From positions 1 to 39,236 of IMG/VR virus record IMGVR_UViG_3300035183_000994: a stretch of 39,236 bases of DNA. The stretch is one strand, 5' to 3'. The number at the start of each line of letters is the position of its first letter. The first letter of the stretch is position 1. The notes under the pieces are model-generated. The model saw nothing but the letters and a program-made list of their open reading frames with translations, searched no databases and was not told the origin of the DNA. Positions 21,069 to 29,800 of the stretch are shown one piece after another. This stretch comes from a virus. A program made the translations under genes and the position numbers.

Positions 21069-21785
21069 CTATCGCCCCCGGTCTAGCCTGAATGCCATCG
21101 ATGGGGGATAGCGGCCAACGCGTGCCGGTCCAGCCGCCGTCGTGAGCGTGCCGTATACGGAGAGGTGCCTCCCATTGCCGGAAACGTCGAATACATCATT
21201 GTGTCCCGAAAGCAATGGTGCGCACAGGTACAGCCCTCTCCAGCGGACCGGGTAGAGCCAGTTCATCTCTGCCAGGATTTCTTCTCGCGTGAGTGCCTCG
21301 CCCCACATCTTGATGCCAGAGAAGCGGGAAACGATGACATCGACATTGCTTGTCGTAAATCCGCCAATCTCGTTGCGCGATGGGTCCGGCCTGCCGCTGA
21401 TATCCGAGACGTGGCTCGCCTCTACGACGCCATTCAGGTAGGCAATCCTGCTGTTGCTCGCCGATCTCACGATGGCAGCGTGGTACCAGGTGTTGGCGGA
21501 TAGTGATGTTGTTCCAAATGTCTCGGTACGCGTTCCGCCGCTATCAGTGGCGATGACTATCCTGGTTGGGCTTGCACCCTTGATATCAAGCGAGTCATAG
21601 TTTGCCGATGTGCTGTTCGTGTTGATGGAAAATATCGTGTCGTAGGTATTGGACGATGGCAGCGACGTGATATATAACCAGCACATGAAGGTATAATTGC
21701 GATCATAGTGAAGTAGATCGCTCGACCGAAACAATCGGTCCGTACTATCGATAAGGATGGACTGTGGCATAGCCGCGGCCGGCAT
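21069..21785 (-). CDS. LamG/concanavalin-A-like lectin domain protein
   Basis: 238 residues with a laminin-G/ConA-like jelly roll: YTFMCWLYI (strand with the aromatic pair), ANTWYHAAIVRS, RIAYLNGV, and SRFSGIKMWGEALTREEILA, which is the typical closing turn of LamG_3 domains. These proteins bind carbohydrate or surface polymers; in phages they occur as adhesion or decoration proteins. It abuts the repeat-built protein and overlaps the 143-aa gene by one base. Probably part of the host-binding apparatus or a capsid decoration. Confidence 0.8.
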   Translation of the reverse strand: MPAAAMPQSILIDSTDRLFRSSDLLHYDRNYTFMCWLYITSLPSSNTYDTIFSINTNSTSANYDSLDIKGASPTRIVIATDSGGTRTETFGTTSLSANTWYHAAIVRSASNSRIAYLNGVVEASHVSDISGRPDPSRNEIGGFTTSNVDVIVSRFSGIKMWGEALTREEILAEMNWLYPVRWRGLYLCAPLLSGHNDVFDVSGNGRHLSVYGTLTTAAGPARVGRYPPSMAFRLDRGR

Positions 21786-22216
21786 CAGGTGCCTCGCGTG
21801 CTATAGTACGCAGCCCTTACCGTTGAACCTGATGCAGGGAAGGAGACTCCAGAGCGGTTGATCAGGACGACCCGGAAGGTGTTGGGTGGCAGCAGCACTG
21901 GCCAGAGCAAGCGGCGCTGCGCGGTAGCGTTTCGCAGCACGAAGTTGCCAACCCAGAGCGCCGCCTGAATATCAGCGACGGCATCATCGGGGAAGTTCGT
22001 GCCATCATTCGATGGCAGAATGTAGAGTTCGCACGTCGTGCCGGCGGACGGTGCCGAACCAAACGTAACGGTAAGTTCAACTTGAGCGAAAAGCTCCTGG
22101 TTCGTATTCGTCAGCGTGCCGCTGACAGCACGAGCGCTGTTGGCCAGCGAGTTTAGCTCGGTAGAGAGCCACGTCACCGGCGAGGCGAGTGTATCGAGCC
22201 TGAACGATGATGGCAT
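21785..22216 (-). CDS. Virion-associated protein, 143 aa
   Basis: 143 residues, mostly beta strands: ELFAQVELTVTFGS, TCELYILPSNDGTNFPDD, TFRVVLINRSGVSF. This resembles small beta-sandwich virion proteins that lie next to tail or decoration proteins in other phages, but I cannot name the family. It is packed between the LamG-like and 164-aa genes with one to two bases between them. Confidence 0.6.
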   Translation of the reverse strand: MPSSFRLDTLASPVTWLSTELNSLANSARAVSGTLTNTNQELFAQVELTVTFGSAPSAGTTCELYILPSNDGTNFPDDAVADIQAALWVGNFVLRNATAQRRLLWPVLLPPNTFRVVLINRSGVSFPASGSTVRAAYYSTRGT

Positions 22217-22218
22217 GG

Positions 22219-22713
22219 CTACACCCCGCTCAGCAGCGCTTTGCCAATATCATCTGGCGAGACGGACTCTTCGATCCCAAAGAGCTGCTCCGCCCGCGAT
22301 CCGTTTCTCTTCGCCAGCGCTTGCAGCCTGGTACGGCTGCCATTCGTGTCGCTGTTCACGACCCGGAGCAGATTGTCCATGGTCCTGCTGTTCGTCCCAT
22401 CGGGATTAGCCAGAAATACCCAGCGCATTGAGAAGAATGCCCGTAACCAGGTCAATTGCGCAGCAGTGACCGAACCAGAAATATCGCGCACATCGATCGC
22501 ATCGAAGACTCTCTCGATTGCGACGCGCTCTGGAACCAGGATGACTGGGCCGGCCACTGCTCCTGGAACAGATGGTGGAGCAGATGCCCCATCTCGCGGA
22601 TGGTTGATCAAGTCGGCCAGGGCCTTGTGATTCCCTGCGGCCAGATGGACGGCGTAGCCCAGGCCAAGCGGGTCGCTCATGATCTCATTCCTGAGCGCAG
22701 CCATCGAGATCAT
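22219..22713 (-). CDS. Phage structural protein, 'DPLG-GY' type, 164 aa
   Basis: 164 residues. The start MISMAALRNEIMSDPLGLGYA matches a pattern common in many phages (ALR..I..DPL..GY...) followed by a helical part and NH..A..L, which occurs in a small helical protein found in virion modules. GGGAGGG lies six bases upstream of the ATG at 22713. The exact role is unknown; it is placed between tail and neck proteins. Confidence 0.65.
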   Translation of the reverse strand: MISMAALRNEIMSDPLGLGYAVHLAAGNHKALADLINHPRDGASAPPSVPGAVAGPVILVPERVAIERVFDAIDVRDISGSVTAAQLTWLRAFFSMRWVFLANPDGTNSRTMDNLLRVVNSDTNGSRTRLQALAKRNGSRAEQLFGIEESVSPDDIGKALLSGV

Positions 22714-22728
22714 GCGCCACCCTCCCGT

Positions 22729-23400
22729 TTAGGTGATCGTCACCTGTGCCGTGAGGTCCCAGGACGTTCCAGATGCCTTCGTGCCAAGGCTGGTCACATT
22801 CCGGAACATAGTCGTCTGGTCGGTTGCGCCATTGTCGACGACGAACTCATTCCAGGCATAATTGGCATCTGCCGACCCAAACGTGGACTTGAAGTCCATG
22901 CGCCGCGTGCCGGACCCGCCGGCTGCCGGGAACGACGTATTCATCGCCTTGTAGGTCTTGTTCGTTGAAGCCTGGAGGTCGGTCTGGCTTGCCGATGGTG
23001 CAACCGTGCTGTCGCCCACACCGAGCCGGGCATTGGTATTGTTGAAGGCGGTCTGCGATGCAGCGCCGATGATCAGGAGCCAGCAGTCGTTGTCCCAGCC
23101 TTCGTTGAGGGCCAGGTTGCCAGAGAAGGCATAGGTGCCAAAGCGCGCGCCACCATGGGCGCAGTGCCAGCGCTCGATCTCCTCGATCTTCGCCCGCAGC
23201 CGCGCTGCGTCATTGATCAGCCCGTGACGCAGCAGATGGACGACTTCGTTCCAGTACTTGGCCATCTTGCCGAAGAGCCAGTCCCGGTGCTCGCTCTCAT
23301 AGCGATCGAGCAAGAACTGCGTGTAGAGCCGGCCCGGACTGGTGAGGCTTGCGCCACCCTTCGCGATGAGCTTCTCGCGTTGAGCAATCTTCGAGCGCAT
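22729..23400 (-). CDS. Virion structural protein, 223 aa
   Basis: ATG at 23400 has GGAGG six bases upstream and overlaps the stop of the previous gene (TGATG); a GTG one codon earlier is the alternative. The first 80 residues are helical and charged (REKLIAKGGASLTSPGRLYT and on). The rest is beta-rich and resembles a phage beta-sandwich protein (GDSTVAPSASQTDLQAST, MDFKSTFGSADANYAWNEFV, GTSWDLTAQVTIT). It may be a head-to-tail or baseplate component. Exact role not readable. Confidence 0.65.
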   Translation of the reverse strand: MRSKIAQREKLIAKGGASLTSPGRLYTQFLLDRYESEHRDWLFGKMAKYWNEVVHLLRHGLINDAARLRAKIEEIERWHCAHGGARFGTYAFSGNLALNEGWDNDCWLLIIGAASQTAFNNTNARLGVGDSTVAPSASQTDLQASTNKTYKAMNTSFPAAGGSGTRRMDFKSTFGSADANYAWNEFVVDNGATDQTTMFRNVTSLGTKASGTSWDLTAQVTIT

Positions 23401-23816
23401 CACTGCCCTCCGACACTGCGAAGCTGTTCGAGTTCGCGCTCAAGATACTTGATGCGCTCGCGCGCCTCGCGTGCGCTCACGGCGCGCTTGATGAACTCGT
23501 CGCTGAACCGCCGGATACTCTCATTCGACATCGACCAGATGGCGGCGCACTCCTTCGAGCAGACCATCTTCCCGCTATATTCCAGGAAGCCGGCAGATTG
23601 CTCGTGGCAGACCGGGCAGACGAAATCGATGACGCGGACATGGCCGGGGAGAACCGGAATCTTTGTCCCATCCGAGGCAACGTACTCACCGTAGCGCCCG
23701 GCAAGCTCTTGGAGCGACAGGTATTCCGGCACGTCTGGAAGCGGCAGCGCCCGGCCGCGCTTCTCCCAATCGGCCCACGCTGCCTTGCTGGCGGCAATCT
23801 CTTCCTGGCTATACAC
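23400..23816 (-). CDS. Zinc-ribbon-like small protein, 138 aa
   Basis: 138 residues. A likely zinc site is formed by CPVC (residues 67-70) and, about 15 residues on, CSKEC (85-89). The C-terminus is a charged coiled coil (REARERIKYLERELEQLRS). It is between two structural genes; such zinc-bearing proteins may be assembly helpers or minor virion proteins. No family is recognised. Confidence 0.6.
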   Translation of the reverse strand: MYSQEEIAASKAAWADWEKRGRALPLPDVPEYLSLQELAGRYGEYVASDGTKIPVLPGHVRVIDFVCPVCHEQSAGFLEYSGKMVCSKECAAIWSMSNESIRRFSDEFIKRAVSAREARERIKYLERELEQLRSVGGQ

Positions 23817-23827
23817 GGGGCACCTCG

Positions 23828-24214
23828 CTAGGGGATGAGGCTATAGCCAACCGAATAGGTCGCACTGTTGGCGTTCGTGTGGGTAACGGAAATCCGGAAG
23901 ACGTTCGGGAGAACGCCGAGCGTCACCGTCAGCCCGGCATTCGAGCCGGCATAGAGAAGGTAAGAGTTCGTGCTGACGCCGGTAACGGCAGTAGTGGCTG
24001 TCGCCAGCGTCACGGCCTTGCCGCTCGCGGGATCGTATGCCTGGATACTGAGCGTGAGCGACAGTGACGATCCGGCGGTAACGTCAAGGACGACTAGGAC
24101 ACCCCTGCAACCAGTGTTCTCGATCCAGTCCGATGATGTGGTCGCGGTTCTTGCTGCGCTGGCAAGGGCGACGCCGCCTCTGTTTCCAGTATTGACAACC
24201 GTTAGTCCGGGCAT
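23828..24214 (-). CDS. Small beta-sandwich virion protein, 128 aa
   Basis: 128 residues, entirely beta, with a series typical of small phage structural proteins: CRGVLVVLDVTAGSSLSLTL, then VTLATAT, LLYAG, and PNVFRISVTHTNANSATYSV. It may be a capsid decoration or neck protein from its form and its location between the capsid and tail genes. GGAGGG lies four bases upstream of the ATG. Confidence 0.65.
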   Translation of the reverse strand: MPGLTVVNTGNRGGVALASAARTATTSSDWIENTGCRGVLVVLDVTAGSSLSLTLSIQAYDPASGKAVTLATATTAVTGVSTNSYLLYAGSNAGLTVTLGVLPNVFRISVTHTNANSATYSVGYSLIP

Positions 24215-24223
24215 GGCTCCCTC

Positions 24224-24883
24224 CTAGATCGGTCCGTATCCCTCGACGATATCGCCATCGTCTTCCGCCGGACCCATGCGCATCAGCCTCCGGTAGGCAT
24301 TATCTTCCATCTGCTTGACAAGCTTCTTCTGGTTCTCGGCATTGACAAGTACAGCGTGGACGGACTTCGGAACCATCACCGTCTTGCCCTTGGGGATGCG
24401 CATGCTCCAGCCGTTGATGGTCACGACGACCGACTCGTCGGCCATGTAGGGAACTTTCTCTTCGGCCATCACGACTTCGCGGGTCGAGCGGGCCTGGTTG
24501 ATCGATGCAATATTGGCCTCGGCCTCTTTCACCGCAATGTTGCTGGCAACCCTGACGATATCGCTAGCGGTAGCATCGGCATTGTTGGTCATCATCGAAG
24601 AGATCGCAGCACGCACTGTCCCGCTGCTGGCGTTGATCCCCTTCGATGCGAGCGCATCGATGATCTCTTTGGCAAGGACGTCTGGGTCGATCGTCTGGCG
24701 CGGAACATCGACCGGTTGCGGACTGGCGAGCGGCTTGGCAAGCGACTCTGGCGTATCGATGCCGTCTTCCGGCCCCGGCTCTGGGCCATCACCAGCGCTG
24801 CTATCGACAACAGGTTCGGTAGCCGGCTTGAGTGGTCGCGCCCGGAGTTTCTCGATAGCTTCGATCTCGGCAAGATTCTTCAC
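24224..24883 (-). CDS. Virion-associated protein, 219 aa
   Basis: GTG at 24883 has GAGGAGG five bases upstream. The N-terminal 70 residues are proline/acidic and disordered; then helices (DPDVLAKEIIDALASKGINA); and the last 70 residues hold VVVTINGWSMRIPKGKTVMV, a pattern seen in a small phage domain next to capsid genes. I infer a virion or assembly role. The 98-base gap to the capsid gene holds a 15-bp hairpin. Confidence 0.6.
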   Translation of the reverse strand: MKNLAEIEAIEKLRARPLKPATEPVVDSSAGDGPEPGPEDGIDTPESLAKPLASPQPVDVPRQTIDPDVLAKEIIDALASKGINASSGTVRAAISSMMTNNADATASDIVRVASNIAVKEAEANIASINQARSTREVVMAEEKVPYMADESVVVTINGWSMRIPKGKTVMVPKSVHAVLVNAENQKKLVKQMEDNAYRRLMRMGPAEDDGDIVEGYGPI

Positions 24884-24917
24884 GAATGCCTCCTCGCATC
24901 ATCGTCATTCTACACCA

Positions 24918-24951
24918 GCCGGGCCGGATCGTGCTGACGATCCGGCCCGGC
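24918..24951 (-). repeat. 15-bp hairpin downstream of the capsid gene
   Basis: A perfect 15-bp GC-rich stem (24918-24932/24937-24951, 4-base loop) lies 30 bases after the capsid stop on the minus strand and upstream of the next ribosome binding site. There is no T-tract. It probably stabilises the capsid mRNA or partly stops transcription, so that capsid protein is made in excess of the later genes. Confidence 0.75.
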
Positions 24952-24981
24952 CTCAAGGAGCACCAGCGCTACTCGCCAGTA

Positions 24982-25992
24982 TTAGGCGTAGACGCTGGAA
25001 ACCACGTGCAGAACCCAGTCTTGATTCAGGATGACTGCTTTGTGGACGGCCTTCCAGCCCTGGCTCCAGATCATGTTGAGCGGGTCGCCGGTGGCACCAC
25101 CGGAACCAACCGTCTTGGTGATCGTCTCCAGACCCATTCCCTCCAGGCCGACGACACCATAGCCCTGCCGGCCAATGACGAAGCCACCCTGGGCTTTCAC
25201 GCCGGACGGAACCGTGTTGCTGGTATCGCCGGCATAGGTTGAGCCGGCATCGCCAACGCTTGGCAGGCTGGTCCGGTAGAAGTCGAAGCCCATGTAGGTC
25301 CCGATCTCGCCATCGATCAGGTTGTCCCGCTGGCCATAGTTCCAGGTCTGCCGGATGTCGGGATCGGCCATCAAGTTGGCCCACTGCTCCGGGGTGATGA
25401 TGAAGGCGTAGCGGCTGCCGGAAACTGGCAGGGCGCGCTTGATAAACATCGTCTTCGAAGCCCGGACCAGATCGATGAACTTGAGCGATGCCGGCACGCC
25501 GCCAGCGCTCTTGATGCCGGTGACGCTGGTCGGGAAGTTCGCCGTTGCCGGGGCATCGTCAGGCTTGGAGAACTGCCGGTTGGTCGTGCCCTCAAGCACC
25601 GTGCGGGTGACGACCTCGAAGGTTTCCGATGCCTGCTGAGCCAGGAGATCGGTCGCCACGGTGATGATCGGGTCGATCGCGGTGACATCGACCAGATCGG
25701 AACCGCGAACGAAGTCGCCATACTGCGCCACAGTCGCCGTGATCAGCGTGAAGGAGAGGTCCTTCCCGCTCGGAGCGGTACCCTCGGTCAACGGCGTCGT
25801 GGCCTGTGCAAGCGGAGCGAAGCGCCGCCACTCGATCGTCTTGCCGCCACGGCGCGGGATGCGCGCCTTCTGACCAAAGCGGTTGTAGACCTCGTTATGC
25901 CGCACGCGCTCAAGCAACATGCGGTCATAGAAGGTCTTGAACTGCTCAGTACTACCACCAAAACCCTGGCCGGTCGTGAGCAACGTCGCCAT
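24982..25992 (-). CDS. Major capsid protein, N4-gp56 family
   Basis: 336 residues, a normal size for N4-gp56-type major capsid proteins of the HK97 fold. The series FYDRMLLERVRHNEVYNRFG, IPRRGGKTIEWRRFAPLA, TPLTEGTAPSGKDL, GDFVRGSDL and VTRTVLEGT is characteristic. So is the later YAFIITPEQWANLMADP. It forms the icosahedral head around the scaffold encoded just upstream. The gene is preceded by GGGGGGAGAAG close to the ATG. Its position between scaffold and neck genes is usual. Confidence 0.92.
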   Translation of the reverse strand: MATLLTTGQGFGGSTEQFKTFYDRMLLERVRHNEVYNRFGQKARIPRRGGKTIEWRRFAPLAQATTPLTEGTAPSGKDLSFTLITATVAQYGDFVRGSDLVDVTAIDPIITVATDLLAQQASETFEVVTRTVLEGTTNRQFSKPDDAPATANFPTSVTGIKSAGGVPASLKFIDLVRASKTMFIKRALPVSGSRYAFIITPEQWANLMADPDIRQTWNYGQRDNLIDGEIGTYMGFDFYRTSLPSVGDAGSTYAGDTSNTVPSGVKAQGGFVIGRQGYGVVGLEGMGLETITKTVGSGGATGDPLNMIWSQGWKAVHKAVILNQDWVLHVVSSVYA

Positions 25993-26010
25993 GAGAAGCT
26001 TCTCCCCCCT

Positions 26011-26874
26011 CTAGATTTTGATGCCGGTCCTCATTGCCTGTTCGACGAGTTTCTGGAATTCCTCAGGTGAGGCGCGCCTCACCCGCTCGGCAAAGTCGCT
26101 AACGCGAGGTCCACCAGTTGTTGATGGGGCAACGCTCTGCGATGCTTGCTGTTGCGCATTCTCTCGTGCTCTTAACGAGCTAAGGTAGAGAGCGGCGTCA
26201 AGCATGCGCGCTGGATCGGTAATTTCCTCGCCCCATGGTGTTTTGAGAAGCTGTTCGACTGGTACTTTATACCGCTCGCTCAGCTTCTGGGCAACGATCT
26301 GGCGATAGAGCGGTTCCGTCATTGCCCGCTGCTTGGCAAGCTTCACTTCGTGTTCGTAACGCTCTGCCTGGATTTTCGCTCGCTCGACCTTGGCATCGAA
26401 CTGTGCGAGTTCGGCAGCATGCGCCATCTGGATGGCCTGGCGCTGCGTCTCATCCTGAGCATGATGCCAGGCAGCAGAATAGCGTGCGGTGATCTCTGAT
26501 TTCTTCGCCTCGACTACTTCTGGGATCAGCAGCGAGCGATCGATCTGCGGTGGCGGCGGAAGCTCTGGCTGAACCCATGACGGTGGCGGCTGGAATGCCT
26601 TGAAGAACGGGTCCTGATCGAACGGTGGCGGCGTCTGCTGCTGCGGTGGTGGAGTCTGCTGCTGCTGCTGCTGCTGCTGTGTCTGCTGCGTCTGCTGTCC
26701 ACGCAGCGATGCAAGAACTTCGTCGAGCGATGGATAGTTCTCGGCTTCCTCTTGTTGCTTCTGGCCAGAATCGCTAGGCTGATCTGCTGGCGGCCTGACA
26801 TCGGGCGCTAGCCCGCTGTCGGTCTGGTTGAACTGGACATTCTGCTGAACGGTTGGATCAGTAACGAAGCTCAC
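26011..26874 (-). CDS. Scaffolding protein
   Basis: 287 residues with the composition of a scaffold: a disordered N-terminus with a run of Q (about residues 56-80) and PPP groups, a long charged helical middle (about 120-215), and a helical end (VSDFAERVRRASPEEFQKLV). Such proteins assemble the procapsid and leave it before packaging. GTG start at 26874 follows GGAGGA. It directly precedes the capsid gene. CAG repeats code the Q-run. An 18-nt perfect palindrome lies at 26066-26083. Confidence 0.78.
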   Translation of the reverse strand: MSFVTDPTVQQNVQFNQTDSGLAPDVRPPADQPSDSGQKQQEEAENYPSLDEVLASLRGQQTQQTQQQQQQQQTPPPQQQTPPPFDQDPFFKAFQPPPSWVQPELPPPPQIDRSLLIPEVVEAKKSEITARYSAAWHHAQDETQRQAIQMAHAAELAQFDAKVERAKIQAERYEHEVKLAKQRAMTEPLYRQIVAQKLSERYKVPVEQLLKTPWGEEITDPARMLDAALYLSSLRARENAQQQASQSVAPSTTGGPRVSDFAERVRRASPEEFQKLVEQAMRTGIKI

Positions 26875-29800
26875 CTATCTTCCTCCACGTACATAGGTAC
26901 TCAATGCGTCTTCACCAGTATATTTATTTGCCTCTCGCCACGCCAGGTAGCGAGCGAGCGCCTGATGAGAGGCGAGGTAATCGTCGATCAGTCTCCTCCT
27001 ACTAGCGGGCGGCAGGAACATCATGTTCGTGCGCAGTTCGGAGTAGCCGCGCATCTGCCGCTGGACGGCATCCTTCTTGGTGTTGGTGGTATCGAAGAGC
27101 GCCATTGCCTGCGGGAACTGCTTGATGAGCAACTCGCGCGCCAGGCTCTCGCGCGGAATTTCCATGATCGGGTTGGCAAGCTGGCGGAGACCGCGCTCCG
27201 TCTCGCTCATGAAACGGGTTCTCAGCGGAATGAGCGTGGTGATGAGGTTGCTGATGAAGAGCTGCCGCTCGACATCAAGCCTGGCCTGGTTCCAGATTTT
27301 CGCTGCCTCTTCCGAGAGGCCGGCAAAGTCTTCGCCGCCGATGCTGCGCCCGCCGTTCATAGCCTCAAGCCAGACGCCGTAGGGTGCCCGTCCCGTCTTT
27401 TCGTAGGCCATCTCGGCGATGCGGCGGCGGATCAGTTGATCCTTGTAGTCGCTGCCGGTCACGGACTCATCGTACGGGTTCGTGCCGATGAACTCCGAAG
27501 CGCCGCGCAGTGCCGACTTGATGAACTTCTCCGGGCTGTCGATGCCGGTACCTGCCAGCATGCCGATCGGAGCGCCAACCAGTTCGAGAAGCTGGCTGGT
27601 GCGCATCAGGTTGAAGCTATCCTGCGGCGTGAGGCCAAGCACCTGGAGTGGCAGAGAGACGCGCGGTGCCGGACCCAGGCCGAACCGCTGCATCATCGAG
27701 ACGAGCGACCCGATGAAATCCTGGTCATCGCGCGTGAATTGCGTCCCGCCAGCATCGGCCATCGGGATCAGGCCGCGCACCGGGTTGATGTAGACCATGC
27801 CGGCACGGCCAAAGAGCGTGGCGGCGAGAAGATTGCCGGCACCGCCAATGCCGACGAAGCCGCGCATCGACTCCGGGACGTCCTTGTCTTCCATCGAGAT
27901 TTGGTTGAGCGCCTTGATGACATTGAAGAATACCGGGTTCTGGATCAGCAATCGGATGAAGATTGGCGTCGCCCTGGTCGTCCAGACCGGGAAGAAAGTG
28001 ATCCGGCGCAGGAACTCCTCGAAATTATTCGTCCGGAGATAGTCGAAGTTCGTCTTGTTCGAGTGTTTGATCGACTCGCTGGCGATGCTCTCGATCGTTC
28101 TCTCCCACTTGCGGGCAATAGCGGCAGCGTTATCAACCGAGGCACCAGCATCGACGAGCATCCCGCGCAGCCGGTCTGGGCTGATTGGCAGCCCGTTCTT
28201 CCCGATGGCGCTGGTAATATCTTGCAGCGTAGCGTTATCAGGTAGTTCGAGCGCTTCGCGAACGGCGTTGATGAAGGCTTCCTTTCTTGGGGTGTTGACG
28301 ATCAGGTTCTGCCTGGCGGCATAAGATGAGGTGACGAACTTCCTGAATGCGTCAGGATCGAGCCCCGGACCAGCGGGCAGGATATCGAGCATCTTCGGAT
28401 TGATCTCGCCGATCCTTCTCGGCTCGATGGTTCTCAGCGCATCATCGAAGATATTCAGGCTCTCTCGCGGGAAGAGTTCGTTGAACTTCTCAAGGTAGCG
28501 TGCGCCGCGCAGCGCGCCTTCGATGACGTCATAGACCGCACGGTTCAGGCGAGCCATCTTCGGCTGGAGATTGACCTTTGCAGCAGCGCCGGCGGCAGCG
28601 CCGGTGGCCATGCCAATCGGACCAAGCGGCGACAGCATGCCAGCGCCCTGGATCGCGCCAATGGCACCGCGCACGAATGGGTTGACGCGCTCGGTCGCCG
28701 TCTCGGCAAGCTGCTCGCCGATGCCGGGAATAACGTCGGCGGGGCGGCCGGCTAGGTTGCCGGCCGCATCGTGCACCTGGCGCTTGAGTTCATTTGGGAC
28801 GGCAACGCCGAGCTTCTGGTGGATATCGAGAATCTCCCACGGGACGAACTCCTTGCCGCCGGCGCGCAAGCGCCGGAGGTTCTCCTTGAAGAGGCGGACG
28901 ATCTCGCGTGCCGGCGTGCCATCGAGCGAGGCGAGGAAGATGCCGCCGACGAGGTTCATGCCGCTCGTCGATGGTGCCATGAGCGCCTCTTCGCGCAGCA
29001 TCGACTCCAGCGCGTCTGCACCAGAGAGCGCCCGCCCCCAGAAGCTCTGCTTGTTGAGCCCAAGCTCGACAGCCTTGGCCTCCCTGAACCGTCTGGCAAC
29101 CAGGCGGAATGGGTCATCCTTGAAGAGGTTCAGGGACCACTTTTCCATGATCGACTTGACCGAGTTGATCGTCTGTGGGTCTTTGCCATTCTCCTTGAGG
29201 AAATCGATGATAGCCTGCGGATTGGGCGTGAGGCTCTGGATGGTCGACTTGATCGTCTTGGCATCGGTGATGCCCTTCTCCTCAAGCGTCTTGGCGATCG
29301 CGCCCTTGATGCGATTCTGGTCGATCACCAGTTCGTCGAACAGACGCTGGATGCGCTCGCTTTGCGGCTTGATGAAGTCGGCCGCCTCTTTGCTCAGCCA
29401 CGCCTCGAAGCGCTTCTTTCCAGACGAGAGCGCACCGCGCTCGGCCATGGCCAGCGAGAAGATATCCTCGGCTGCGCTCGCCATGTCGTTGTAGATGCTG
29501 CGAATTATCTCGTCGTGCGAGTCGGCCGCGGAGAGCATGAGCGATTCGAGCGCCTTCGCACTCCTGGCGATGTCGTCGTAGAAATTCTGGCGGTAGCGGT
29601 AGATGCCAGGCGCGGCAGATTCTGGAGAAACAGGAACATTCTTCAGGTGCCCTGCTCCAACCAGCGATGGGAAGATATCCTTGGTAGAAACCCCAATACC
29701 GGAGAGCTTCTTGAGGAAATCGACCATATTGCGGTAGGAAAGGTACTCGCCGATATCCGAGAGGGCGGCGAGTTCCTCGTCCGGCGATCCAAATCGTTTT

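Noticed and set aside
26640-26700. Microsatellite of interest (CTG/CAG run)
   Set aside because: It encodes the Gln-rich segment usual in scaffolding proteins; no further structure is seen.
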